A stretch of 31,342 nt of DNA from positions 1 through 31,342 of the IMG/VR virus record IMGVR_UViG_3300042356_001153, one strand, 5' to 3'. Position 1 is the stretch's first letter. Every line of letters begins with the position of its first letter. The position numbers were made by a program, and so were the translations under genes. Below, piece by piece: positions 1 through 8,885 of this stretch. Source of the DNA: a virus. The notes under the pieces are model-generated. The model worked only from the letters and a program-made list of their open reading frames with translations, was not told the DNA's origin and did not search any database.

Positions 1-390
1 TGAGATAGTGTCCGACAAATAACTAAAATCGTCATTTAATAGACTCTCAAAATCCGGTAACTCCCTAAAAATAATATCAGAATCGTGATAAAAATAACAT
101 TTACCTAATTCAGGGTATTCTTTTAACCATTTAGATAAAATTAAAGGTCTTAAAGTCGGGATATATCGTTTATCAATTCGAGTATCTTCATAATGATGAA
201 CATTAACCCCTAATTGTTTTAACATTAAAGATTCTTCACTAGGTTGAGAACCATTTAAAATAACAAACAAAACATGAATTTGATGAGGTTTAACCCCATT
301 ACTAATAAAATTATATATGTAAATTTTAGTTTGCCAATGAAAATACGAAATGTCAGGTTGTGCAGATACAAAAACTAATTCATCAATCAT
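1..390 (-). CDS. Putative GT-A-like glycosyltransferase, 3' end outside window
   Basis: The first 130 codons of a gene that starts with ATG at 390 and runs off the left edge with no stop. The product begins MIDELVFVSAQPD and reaches a hydrophobic-Tyr-His-Asp-Ser-Asp segment (YHDSDIIF) at about residues 101-108. The DSD at 103-105, flanked by hydrophobic residues, looks like the DxD motif that holds the metal and nucleotide-sugar in GT-A glycosyltransferases. A preceding Arg-Pro-x-x-Leu stretch near 81-85 fits the same fold. It is the last visible gene of the tail/adhesin operon, which suggests, by inference only, that it glycosylates a virion protein or host-surface sugar. The acceptor, the donor sugar and the C-terminal half are not visible. 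An unrelated nucleotide-diphospho-sugar transferase fold is the main alternative. Confidence 0.5.
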   Translation of the reverse strand, partial: MIDELVFVSAQPDISYFHWQTKIYIYNFISNGVKPHQIHVLFVILNGSQPSEESLMLKQLGVNVHHYEDTRIDKRYIPTLRPLILSKWLKEYPELGKCYFYHDSDIIFRELPDFESLLNDDFSYLSDTIS

Positions 391-414
391 AATATTTTTT
401 ATTTAAAAAATATT
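391..414. repeat. Perfect AT-only inverted repeat between genes
   Basis: A 10-base arm (391-400) is followed by a 4-base loop (ATTT) and the exact reverse complement (405-414). It lies directly upstream of the ATG of the glycosyltransferase-like gene. With no G or C it would be a weak terminator. It could affect translation start or mark a promoter, but nothing decides between these, and in AT-rich DNA chance is possible. Confidence 0.4.
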
Positions 415-429
415 AAATATATTTGATAA

Positions 430-1449
430 TTAAATATCAAACGTTGGAAACGTATCTCCATCAACACATTTTATTAACTGTTTTAATAAACATTGTTGGT
501 GATACATATTTTGCACAAAAGTATTAAAATTAGCTTGTGTAGTATTTGCAAAATTATTTCCAGCATCAACCCAAAAATTCGACACACTTTGAGTTGTTGT
601 TATAAATTGATTATAATACGTATCACATTGAGGACAAGCTTTTGGTGATGTTACACTACCAGTACCCATAAATTGCCAATTTTGACCGTTTAAATCACCT
701 CTCCATACTTTACTAGTTGTTGATGACGATTGAGCAACATTAGTTACATTATATGGTCCTGCACTACCTCTTAGGTTTGATTTTGCTCTAGTTTCAAACC
801 ATTGATATTGACTATCTCTATAAAAGTTAGCTAACCAAGACGATGAGGTTGTTGTTGAACCAGCAATACCACCTTCAACTAAAATTTTAGTATAACGTTT
901 TGCACCACCTATAGTGTCATTGTCTGATTTAACGTAAAGATTTTGTGTACTACCGTCAGTATTAGTTAGTCCAGGTTCTAACCAATTATCGCCAGGATTT
1001 CCACACAAAATTGCCGGTAAAGGTGAATTAGTTGGTGTAGTAACCACATTTCCACGACCACTACCTAACATAATATAACCATTAGTACTTACATAAAGAG
1101 CATTGGATGCTACACCCGCCATTTTATATGTTGTTGATAATCCTATTGGTGTGTCAGTCCAACCATTGTCAAACGTCGAAACAGTTCCATTTGTAAACCC
1201 ACCATAATATGTATCATAATTATCATAATTTGAGGGCCAAACTAAATTTAGACTTGAGTCATATTGATACGTAAATGATGTAGTATTGGAATTTTCATAC
1301 CAATCCGTAACAGCATCTAATAACGCATCTTTAAACGTCATAAATGAAATACCAAAATCCTGCCAACCAAGAGGTTCTCCAAATAAATCTATAGAATCAG
1401 ACCCAATTGCCTGTTTAATACACCAATCTTCTAAATCAAAAAAATACAT
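430..1449 (-). CDS. Probable tail fibre or adhesin-tip protein, 339 aa
   Basis: Not recognised as a named family. The protein is rich in Ser, Thr, Asn, Gly and aromatic residues, as in phage fibre and receptor-binding proteins. Around residues 117-131 it has a segment (LYVSTNGYIMLGSG) of the kind found in nidogen-like and other secreted beta-domains, where a strand is followed by a Ser/Thr-Asn-Gly turn. A Cys-Pro-Gln-Cys pair sits near 271-274 and the C-terminus is helical and Gln/Asn-rich. It follows the SprB-repeat gene after a 23-base gap (1450-1472) holding an A-rich leader. Position at the distal end of the tail operon, next to a glycosyltransferase-like gene, supports a role in host contact. 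This is inference from composition and context; no enzyme motif was seen. Confidence 0.55.
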   Translation of the reverse strand: MYFFDLEDWCIKQAIGSDSIDLFGEPLGWQDFGISFMTFKDALLDAVTDWYENSNTTSFTYQYDSSLNLVWPSNYDNYDTYYGGFTNGTVSTFDNGWTDTPIGLSTTYKMAGVASNALYVSTNGYIMLGSGRGNVVTTPTNSPLPAILCGNPGDNWLEPGLTNTDGSTQNLYVKSDNDTIGGAKRYTKILVEGGIAGSTTTSSSWLANFYRDSQYQWFETRAKSNLRGSAGPYNVTNVAQSSSTTSKVWRGDLNGQNWQFMGTGSVTSPKACPQCDTYYNQFITTTQSVSNFWVDAGNNFANTTQANFNTFVQNMYHQQCLLKQLIKCVDGDTFPTFDI

Positions 1450-1472
1450 ATTTTAGTTTATTTAAAATTTTA

Positions 1473-3617
1473 TTAACTTGTCTCACAAGATATTTCGTAA
1501 TTGATTTTTAATTTAACTAAGATATTAGAATCTAATAAATTAACATCTGAACCACAATCAGATGTGATAGTAATTTTATTGGTGTTTGTATTAATTGTAA
1601 CATTACCAATACCATCATAACCCAACAATAAATTTCTAACAGTAGTTGCAAATAATGTCTCACTTGGTGCGTCCGTTAATGATGTAGTCGTATAAAATAT
1701 TAAACTTTCAGTTACCTCATTAACAATTGTAATTGCTTCAAAAGTAGCTTCATTTAAAATACAATTATTTTCATCAACAGTTAAATCCACATAACCTTCA
1801 TTTAACATTAATATCGGTGTTTTTTCAAGTAATTCACCATTATTCATAAATTCACTATCACATAAATTATAAATACCATAAGTAATTGCACAATTTACAC
1901 CAACTAACACTATAGTCCTAATTTTAATACAACCATTATTATCAGTTACTTTAGCCGTATATGTTCCCGCTGACAAACTTGTTACAAGTAAACCCGTCTG
2001 ACCGTTAACATTATCACTCCATTCTATAGTGTAAGGAGCTTTACCTTTTGTTATAAACAATTGAATATAACCATTATTTGATGAATTCGCATTACCAGAA
2101 TTATAAATGAAATCAACACCCTCTGAACTATTAACTAACACTGTTGAAGACTGAATACAATTTTCACCTGTATCTGTAACATTAACGGTGTAACTACCTG
2201 AAGGTAATGAACTAAATGTTGCGGTAGTTAAATTTGTCTCTATACTCTCACCATTCAATTCATACACATATGGGCCTGAACCACCAACAACATTAATTTT
2301 TACAATACCATCATTTTTAGAACAAGTTGTACCCGTTACTACAAAAGTAAATGTGAATACTTCTTCATTTAATATTTCATATTGATTAACATATTGACAT
2401 CCACTACCGTCCGTAATTGAAAAAGTGTATGTATCGGAAGCCAATTGTGTAAAAGTGTATGTTGGTAGTGTCGTACTAATTGAATTCTCAACACCCGTTG
2501 TGTTAACTAACTTGTACACATATGGTGGTGTTCCTGATGAAATATTAACATTTAATGTCCCTTGATTATTACCACACGATGAATTAGTTGTAGTTATTGA
2601 CACAATATTAAATGATGATGGTGTGATTAACGCAACACTACTAATAAACGAACATAATCCAGCATCCTGAACAAAATAATTAAAGTTACCAGCACCCAAT
2701 CCATTAAAACTAATTGTCCTATCAAAAGTTACTGAGGTAGTACCGTTTGAACCCGAATAGAAAAATGGTGGAGTTCCACCTGAAAGTATTATTTCAATTG
2801 ACCCATTATTACCAAAACAAGATGGTTGAGTCACAAAAAGACCCGCTTGTCCAACTAACGGAACTTTTAACACATCCGCAGTTTTAACAACAACACAACC
2901 TGAATTGTCACTAACAGTTACACTATAAGACCCCTGAGTTAAACCACTTATTGACGATGTTGTTTTACCATTCGACCATAAATAAGTGTAAGGTGGTGAA
3001 CCATTAATATTATTAATAAAAATTTTACCCGAATTAACGTTACAACCGGCATCATTAACAACATACAAATCATAATCTAAATTTGTCGAATCTTGGATAA
3101 TAACACTATTTGTTGTTGCAGTACAACCACCATTATCAACAACTTTCATATAATACGTTCCGGCACTTAACCCTTGAAATGAACGTCCTGACACTAAATT
3201 CGTTGTTCCCGATGTAATATAACCTAAAGTTGTGTGATATAGATAATATAAATTACTACCATAATCATATTGCGTGTAAGCACTTAGTGAACCATTGTTT
3301 AAATCACAAACAGTGTTAGTCACACCTGTTATTGTTGTACATAACCCACTTGACACATAAATTGACGCTATCTGACTTTGATTTTCAGGGTCAATACAAC
3401 TATCTTTAATTAAAAATGAGTACGTTCCAGCGGTTAAAGATGTTGCAGTGTACGCTGTAACTCCCGGTCCTAAAAAAACAGTACTTAAAGGTGGATTTAC
3501 CCACTCAATTCTATAATCAGGAGCACTTCCTGTAATTGTAATACTGAACGAACCACCACTAATATTACTACAGTCACCTGTTACACCAACAAGACTATAA
3601 TTTAAACTACAACTCAT
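1473..3617 (-). CDS. SprB-repeat virion protein (putative tail adhesin), 714 aa
   Basis: The protein is built from seven divergent units of about 75-85 residues, at roughly 10-88, 93-176, 181-252, 258-333, 336-416, 421-497 and 500-573, then a distinct C-terminal domain (about 576-714). Each unit follows the SprB-repeat pattern: a Cys or polar residue, Asn-x-Gly, a Gly-x-Pro-Pro-Tyr turn, Trp/Tyr-Ser-x-Gly, Leu-x-x-Gly-x-Tyr, and a closing Thr/Val-Asp-x-x-Gly-Cys. Unit 3 (GSPPYTYLWSNG, LTQGSYSVTVSDNSGC) is the clearest. SprB repeats are known from the gliding adhesin of Flavobacterium and other Bacteroidota surface proteins. There is no signal peptide and no type IX secretion C-terminal domain that I can see, so it is likely a virion part rather than a secreted host protein. 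Its ATG overlaps the upstream stop in TAATG. Length and position suggest a fibre or adhesin; the receptor is unknown. Confidence 0.75.
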   Translation of the reverse strand: MSCSLNYSLVGVTGDCSNISGGSFSITITGSAPDYRIEWVNPPLSTVFLGPGVTAYTATSLTAGTYSFLIKDSCIDPENQSQIASIYVSSGLCTTITGVTNTVCDLNNGSLSAYTQYDYGSNLYYLYHTTLGYITSGTTNLVSGRSFQGLSAGTYYMKVVDNGGCTATTNSVIIQDSTNLDYDLYVVNDAGCNVNSGKIFINNINGSPPYTYLWSNGKTTSSISGLTQGSYSVTVSDNSGCVVVKTADVLKVPLVGQAGLFVTQPSCFGNNGSIEIILSGGTPPFFYSGSNGTTSVTFDRTISFNGLGAGNFNYFVQDAGLCSFISSVALITPSSFNIVSITTTNSSCGNNQGTLNVNISSGTPPYVYKLVNTTGVENSISTTLPTYTFTQLASDTYTFSITDGSGCQYVNQYEILNEEVFTFTFVVTGTTCSKNDGIVKINVVGGSGPYVYELNGESIETNLTTATFSSLPSGSYTVNVTDTGENCIQSSTVLVNSSEGVDFIYNSGNANSSNNGYIQLFITKGKAPYTIEWSDNVNGQTGLLVTSLSAGTYTAKVTDNNGCIKIRTIVLVGVNCAITYGIYNLCDSEFMNNGELLEKTPILMLNEGYVDLTVDENNCILNEATFEAITIVNEVTESLIFYTTTSLTDAPSETLFATTVRNLLLGYDGIGNVTINTNTNKITITSDCGSDVNLLDSNILVKLKINYEISCETS

Positions 3618-6600
3618 TAATTACAACATAAATTTAAATTTATTCCAACATTAATTTTAAAATTCAACCCCTGACTGTTTTCAGAACATATTGAATTATA
3701 TATAATTACCTTACCATCATTAGTTAATGTATAACTATATCCATCACTCTCTAAATCATCTAAGGCAACAACTAAAGCGTTATACCATTGAGTATTAGTT
3801 GGTGAACTAAACGCCAATACGTTATAACCAGAACCATTAAAAAACTTATTTTGTATTATAATAGAGTCATTTAATCGTAAGTCAACATACCATTCAGTTT
3901 GAAGTGCGTTTAAATTACAATTATCAGCCGTTTTATCAATTGAGGTTAAATAATCATTAATCACTTTACCTAAAACACCTGAAAACGTCGTAATAGTATT
4001 ACTTGTTCCTGATGGATATATAGAACACTCAACACTTTGGATAGGACAATCTATCGGTAAAAAGTTACTAACGGTAGCACAAGGTTTACAAGGTACTGGC
4101 ACTATTATACAACCTCTTTGTCTTCTCCAAGCATGTTTTTGTCTATGAAAAACTGAATTTTCGTATTTAACACCTGTTGTCCATATTGTTGTTGCCGGTA
4201 TCATTTGTTCAACTAACCTAATCCAATAATCACCTAAACCATTTACATATTGTATCATTGTATCATATGTAAAATTATTATTGGTTACCCCAATTGCCTT
4301 CTCAGATAGTAAATATTTCCAATAAATCGACTCTAAAGTTGGATAACCCATTGATTTACCGTTAGTCATATATTGTCTATTTCTAACGTTAATCATATTT
4401 TTCCAAAATGATTGAGCAAATTCAAAAAACGTTTGTCTTTTTGGTTTTGGGTCGATTTCAGTCCAATCAACACCACCCTTCATTGGATATTGAACATTAG
4501 GAAATGACGATTGAAATTGAGTATTACTCATTTTCATATTATTGGTTGAGTATGGCGTTGGATTACAATGTGTCGGAGCAATGTAGAATAACCCCTCATT
4601 CGGTATAGGATAATTCACCTCTCTTGACATATACCACACGTCATAAACCAAACCTTGAGCCGGATTCATATGTAAATCAATATTCTTAACATTTAAAACT
4701 AATTTTTCATCGTCAACAATATATTTTGAGTTGTAACCCCCATCTAAATTAGCTCTAGTACCAACTTCGTTGATTACCCAACTTTTATTATTATCAATAG
4801 TTTTAGTTAAATTATACCCTAATGACATAAAAGGAAATCTTCTAAATCTATCAAGATAAACTTGACCGTAAGTATAAGGAATTAATGAAGTTTGATAGTC
4901 AGGATTTGACCCAACAAAAGTATTACTTGTTCTCTTAATATCTTCCGGAGCTCTATGAGCCGGTGTTTGTTCAAACCATCCACTACCAATTTGGAAATAA
5001 TAACTTTCACTATCATCAGGAGCTATCGGATAACCATAGTCATCCATCGGAAATTCATTTCTCGTTAATGACACGTCTTTTATCGAAAATTCTGTGGTAA
5101 CACCTGTATATGTAACACCTTGAAATGTGAACACGTCATTAGCATCTAACACAATTTTTTGTTCAACATAAGTACCACCTGAAATTTGAGCAAATTGTGA
5201 ATTAAATTGACGTAAATTAATTGGTCTATCAACTAAATAAACATGTTCGTTAAATTCAACTAAAGCATCAGGAGCACCAATCAATCTCATTAAAGTCTCA
5301 ACGGATTTACGAGTACCTTTTGATTTAAACAAATAAGCAGAATTTAATATTAAATTTCTGAAATATTGATAATTTAACTCATCAGGTGTTAACGCGGTTT
5401 TAACTCCCGAAAATTGAGATTTATCTTGATTTTTTTCACCAAATACTGACTTTAAAAAATCCTCTTTAGTAATTGGGGATATATTAGTATTCCAACCTAA
5501 TGTTTGGGCTAAATTTTTAAGTAATTGTGAAGGTATATCATTACCCACATTATAATTAACTGAATTCATATACGCCAAAGCGTCTATGAATTTTTTAGTT
5601 TCATCAAAACTTCTACCGTATATCTGTAAAGTCTTTTCAGTTTTTTGCCCTATGGTATCAAACTCTTTAAATGAACCCGTAGTTAAAAACCTTGATATTA
5701 AATTTGTTTTATACCCGTCAATATTTTCAACAACATCATTTAGTTGTGTCAAATATAAATTAAAAGAACCTGTCATAATATCAATATTCCAAGTTCCATT
5801 TAAAGGCCAAGTCAATTTTTGTTTTGTTGAGATATAAGTACCATCGTCATTTTCAACAGGAACAGTAAAATTACTAGTGTATATTGGAGTACTCTGTCTA
5901 TTCAATAAAAATTTCTCAACCTCATCAAAATTTTCATTAAAAACTTTACTAACCTCATAATCGTTAGGTCTAATAACTATATTCTGAAATACCTCAGTAT
6001 TATCACCAAATGGTTTACCACTTACCGAAACAGTTAACGTTCCGGTTGTTAATGAGTTTGTTGGTTGGATAAAGATAATATCACAAACTTCATTTTGGTA
6101 ATACATCAAATATTTACTATATTCAACAGTTAAATTCCTTAATGGTGATACAGGTATTTCTCTTAACTCTAAGTTTCTAGTCGACTCATTTGTAAAATCA
6201 ATATCAAACTGATTTCGTATTCTTGTAATATCTAAATCAAATGTGGTAGTATTGTTTAACTTATTATAAACTATGTTACTAGCCGTTTTACCTGTAACAT
6301 AATTAACCCCCACAAATGTTGACTCAATTGCTGCTGGGAAATAACTTATTATTTTTTGAACTGATACCGAAATTCTTTTAGTTAAAGAACCATACATCGT
6401 AAAGTTAGTAACTTGACTTAAATCAAAATTTGGATATACCTTGAAGTTGGCTTCAAATACTTGTTTTGATTGTGCAATATCACTTAAACCTAAATTAGTT
6501 AGATTTATTGGTTCAGAAAATGTTCCCGTAATAAAATTACGGTTTCTCTTTTCTGTAATTGATGTTACAAAATTAAAATTCCCCTGTGTTAATCCACCAC

Positions 6601-6691
6601 CCTGAACTAATTGGAATCCAACTAAATCGTCAGAGAATGTACCAGCTCCTGAAGCTGGTGTTGGGGGACAAGTATATTTTTTAATCGCCAT
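3617..6691 (-). CDS. Large baseplate/tail structural protein with gpI-like motif, 1024 aa
   Basis: A long structural protein without enzyme motifs. At about residues 450-477 it has a Phe-Lys-Ser-Lys-Gly-Thr-Arg-Lys segment followed by an amphipathic helix ending in Gly-Ala-Pro. This resembles the Lys/Arg-Gly-Thr signature of phage P2 gpI, the type VI secretion protein TssG and related baseplate wedge proteins, whose T4 counterpart is gp7 (about 1030 aa). Residues about 858-890 contain a cysteine cluster (CIIVPVPCKPC, then two more Cys), which could bind metal or form disulfides. The gene lies within the operon led by gp25 and gp6 homologues, and is coupled by TAATG overlaps to both neighbours (302-aa gene upstream, SprB-repeat gene downstream). 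A gp7-like or adaptor role connecting the baseplate to the adhesins is plausible but unproven. Confidence 0.55.
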   Translation of the reverse strand: MAIKKYTCPPTPASGAGTFSDDLVGFQLVQGGGLTQGNFNFVTSITEKRNRNFITGTFSEPINLTNLGLSDIAQSKQVFEANFKVYPNFDLSQVTNFTMYGSLTKRISVSVQKIISYFPAAIESTFVGVNYVTGKTASNIVYNKLNNTTTFDLDITRIRNQFDIDFTNESTRNLELREIPVSPLRNLTVEYSKYLMYYQNEVCDIIFIQPTNSLTTGTLTVSVSGKPFGDNTEVFQNIVIRPNDYEVSKVFNENFDEVEKFLLNRQSTPIYTSNFTVPVENDDGTYISTKQKLTWPLNGTWNIDIMTGSFNLYLTQLNDVVENIDGYKTNLISRFLTTGSFKEFDTIGQKTEKTLQIYGRSFDETKKFIDALAYMNSVNYNVGNDIPSQLLKNLAQTLGWNTNISPITKEDFLKSVFGEKNQDKSQFSGVKTALTPDELNYQYFRNLILNSAYLFKSKGTRKSVETLMRLIGAPDALVEFNEHVYLVDRPINLRQFNSQFAQISGGTYVEQKIVLDANDVFTFQGVTYTGVTTEFSIKDVSLTRNEFPMDDYGYPIAPDDSESYYFQIGSGWFEQTPAHRAPEDIKRTSNTFVGSNPDYQTSLIPYTYGQVYLDRFRRFPFMSLGYNLTKTIDNNKSWVINEVGTRANLDGGYNSKYIVDDEKLVLNVKNIDLHMNPAQGLVYDVWYMSREVNYPIPNEGLFYIAPTHCNPTPYSTNNMKMSNTQFQSSFPNVQYPMKGGVDWTEIDPKPKRQTFFEFAQSFWKNMINVRNRQYMTNGKSMGYPTLESIYWKYLLSEKAIGVTNNNFTYDTMIQYVNGLGDYWIRLVEQMIPATTIWTTGVKYENSVFHRQKHAWRRQRGCIIVPVPCKPCATVSNFLPIDCPIQSVECSIYPSGTSNTITTFSGVLGKVINDYLTSIDKTADNCNLNALQTEWYVDLRLNDSIIIQNKFFNGSGYNVLAFSSPTNTQWYNALVVALDDLESDGYSYTLTNDGKVIIYNSICSENSQGLNFKINVGINLNLCCN

Positions 6692-7599
6692 TATTGTGTT
6701 ATATTTGTGAAGTTTTTACTGAAATCAATATTATCATTTCTATCTTGTCTAACTTCATATAATAATTTATTAAATTGGTCTCTAATTTCGTATAAGTTAT
6801 ATTGTCTGTAAATGTTGTTGTCATTATCGTACATCGTGTAAATACCATCATCCATAGACTTAGTTTGGTTACCAAATAGAGCAATTGCCAATGTAGAAAA
6901 GTCGTGTTCCGCAATTTCAATATCTAATGTCAAAGGATTAAAAAACGTATTTGAAATAATTACGTTTTGGTTTGGTTGTCCTATATATGGTATAGATGTT
7001 GGTTTATTAGTTGGTGATGTTGATGGTGATAAAGTACAGAACATAATGTTAGTAACAGTATCGGTATATCTATATCGAATTGATTTTTGTGATGTATTAG
7101 TTAAATTCTCAATCACCGGCTCACAATAAAATGATGAGGTTATTAACCTAAAGAAATTTGGTATTTTAGTACCGTCAGAATTTAAGTATTCAACTCTAAA
7201 TCCAACCAATCCTTGAGTTACAAATTTGTTTCTATACGCTGAAGGAACTTGATTTAAATCAAATATAATACCTCTAACATTTGGTAATGCTGATAACACC
7301 CCACAATCTAAAATTTGTGTTCTTATTTCTGCCGGTCTAATAAATAAAGTATAGATACCTATTTTATTAAATTGTTCTGCTGGTAATCTTAAATTATATA
7401 AACCACCTAAAATTTCAACATTATTATTACCTCCCGTTTCATTATTATGAAAATAAGGTCTTAAAACCGCAGTTGAATCTAACTTGGTTAATAAAAAATT
7501 ATCCGTTTCATCTCTAGATGGTGTATAATTTAAAATTATATCAACATCTTCAGGTGATACATCAGCCGGTCTTATTGTTCCATACGTTCCTGTAGCCAT
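6691..7599 (-). CDS. Tail/baseplate structural protein of unknown role, 302 aa
   Basis: Not recognised. The sequence is beta-rich with no signal peptide, membrane segment or enzyme motif. It starts MATGTYGTIRPADVSPEDVDI, where the acidic DVSPEDVDI part may be a short helix for docking. Its leader (7600-7638) is one of the few real gaps in this operon and carries the TATTTAT motif at 7617-7623 followed by TTAAAA. Its stop overlaps the start of the 1024-aa gene by one base (TAATG), so the two are probably translated together. Context argues for a virion component. Confidence 0.5.
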   Translation of the reverse strand: MATGTYGTIRPADVSPEDVDIILNYTPSRDETDNFLLTKLDSTAVLRPYFHNNETGGNNNVEILGGLYNLRLPAEQFNKIGIYTLFIRPAEIRTQILDCGVLSALPNVRGIIFDLNQVPSAYRNKFVTQGLVGFRVEYLNSDGTKIPNFFRLITSSFYCEPVIENLTNTSQKSIRYRYTDTVTNIMFCTLSPSTSPTNKPTSIPYIGQPNQNVIISNTFFNPLTLDIEIAEHDFSTLAIALFGNQTKSMDDGIYTMYDNDNNIYRQYNLYEIRDQFNKLLYEVRQDRNDNIDFSKNFTNITQ

Positions 7600-7638
7600 T
7601 ATTTAATCTCTTTTAAATAAATATCAATTTTATGTTTT

Positions 7639-8883
7639 TTATTGGATTTCATTAACTTTAAAAAACCCATAACCGTATTTTTCAAGGTCACCCACATTAT
7701 CCACCTCGCCAATTCTCATTAAAGCTTCAAGACCTGATTGTTTACCTCTTTCGATAAATATATCCGACTGTGTTACGGGTTCATCAATAACGTTAAGTAA
7801 TAACTCATTTTTTGTTATTCCTGAACAAACTATCATATCTGACGTTACACCTGAAGATTCAACAACAAAAATCGTTGTCCCATCAAAGAAGTCATAATAA
7901 TCAATATCATTAATTGTGTATGCAGTGTACACACCACCATTTACTACACCCAAAGGACCAACATATGATGGATTGTCTGATGGACCCCAAAAAGTACCAA
8001 TGGTATTTGTGTCAGCAGTTATTTGAATACCCATTTTGAATCTACCGTCATATAACGATGGATTAAATTTACTACCATAGACTTCCAAATCATTTATTGT
8101 CGAATTAGTATACCCTGTTACTAAAAATGGTACGTTTGTAAAATTTCCGCTAGTCTGTAATTCGACATCACACACCGAATCACCACTGAATATATAATCA
8201 TAACTCAACGATGTTGCCGACCAACTACCACCTGCGGGTATAAAATGAGCAACACCTTTAGGATTTGTTATTGTCACCACACTGTATGGTACTGTTACAT
8301 CTTTCTTAACTAAATTTACACCCCAAGGACTCATACCTGACATAGTAATAGTGAATTCACCTTGTTGGGTATATGTATGTGAATAGTTATTAGGTAGAAC
8401 ATTATTAACAGTCATTTGAGGTGAACCATCCCCCCAATCTATTTTATATTCAGAAAATGATAAATATTTTTTAAATTCAGTGTCTGAGGTGTTATAGAAA
8501 TAATACGTGTTGGGGTTTGTGGTTGTTGAAGAAAAGATAAAATTAGTCATCGTTTCTTGTTGCAACACCATCCCATCAAAAACGGTATAAATACCAATAT
8601 CAGTTGTATTTTCAGTGATGAAAATAGGTATTGTTAGACCCGTTAAAATTGAATTGTACTGTTTTGTATTTGTATTGAAACTACCTCCTGACAAAATTTG
8701 AGTCATTGATGAATAAGCATACGTTTGACCACTAAAATATTTAGTCACCGCACTTGTGTAAATGTCACAACAATAAACGTATTCGGCATTTGTTGTATCA
8801 CTATTACCCGTATAATTCACTAAGAATAAATCATTCTTAATGACTTCAGGGGATATTTTATAATGAAATATTCTTTCTTCCAT
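7639..8883 (-). CDS. PKD-domain virion protein, 414 aa
   Basis: Residues about 144-199 form a recognisable PKD (polycystic kidney disease) immunoglobulin-like domain. It has the Trp-Gly-Asp-Gly-Ser core (150-154) and the later strand with Tyr-Ser-His-Thr-Tyr and Gly-Glu-Phe-Thr-Ile-Thr. PKD domains are common extracellular modules in Bacteroidota and also occur in phage tail proteins, where they act as spacers or carbohydrate-binding units. The flanking regions are beta-rich, with many Thr, Gly and Tyr and no enzyme motif. It starts 2 bases after the stop of the 275-aa gene, so it sits inside one transcript with the baseplate genes. A structural or adhesive role is inferred; the PKD call is fairly secure, the function is not. 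Confidence 0.6.
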   Translation of the reverse strand: MEERIFHYKISPEVIKNDLFLVNYTGNSDTTNAEYVYCCDIYTSAVTKYFSGQTYAYSSMTQILSGGSFNTNTKQYNSILTGLTIPIFITENTTDIGIYTVFDGMVLQQETMTNFIFSSTTTNPNTYYFYNTSDTEFKKYLSFSEYKIDWGDGSPQMTVNNVLPNNYSHTYTQQGEFTITMSGMSPWGVNLVKKDVTVPYSVVTITNPKGVAHFIPAGGSWSATSLSYDYIFSGDSVCDVELQTSGNFTNVPFLVTGYTNSTINDLEVYGSKFNPSLYDGRFKMGIQITADTNTIGTFWGPSDNPSYVGPLGVVNGGVYTAYTINDIDYYDFFDGTTIFVVESSGVTSDMIVCSGITKNELLLNVIDEPVTQSDIFIERGKQSGLEALMRIGEVDNVGDLEKYGYGFFKVNEIQ

Positions 8884-8885
8884 TT

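Noticed and set aside
5586-5837. Plus-strand open frame inside the 1024-aa gene
   Set aside because: It is a shadow on the opposite strand of a long coding region, with no leader, motif or neighbouring plus-strand gene. The same applies to other short plus-strand frames, for example at 16098-16283, 18233-18536, 22222-22446, 23036-23356 and 29499-29753.
7617-7623. ATAAATA on the plus strand as a T4-type late promoter
   Set aside because: It points away from all genes and lacks the leading T of TATAAATA at all five sites. I keep it only as a leader motif of unknown meaning.
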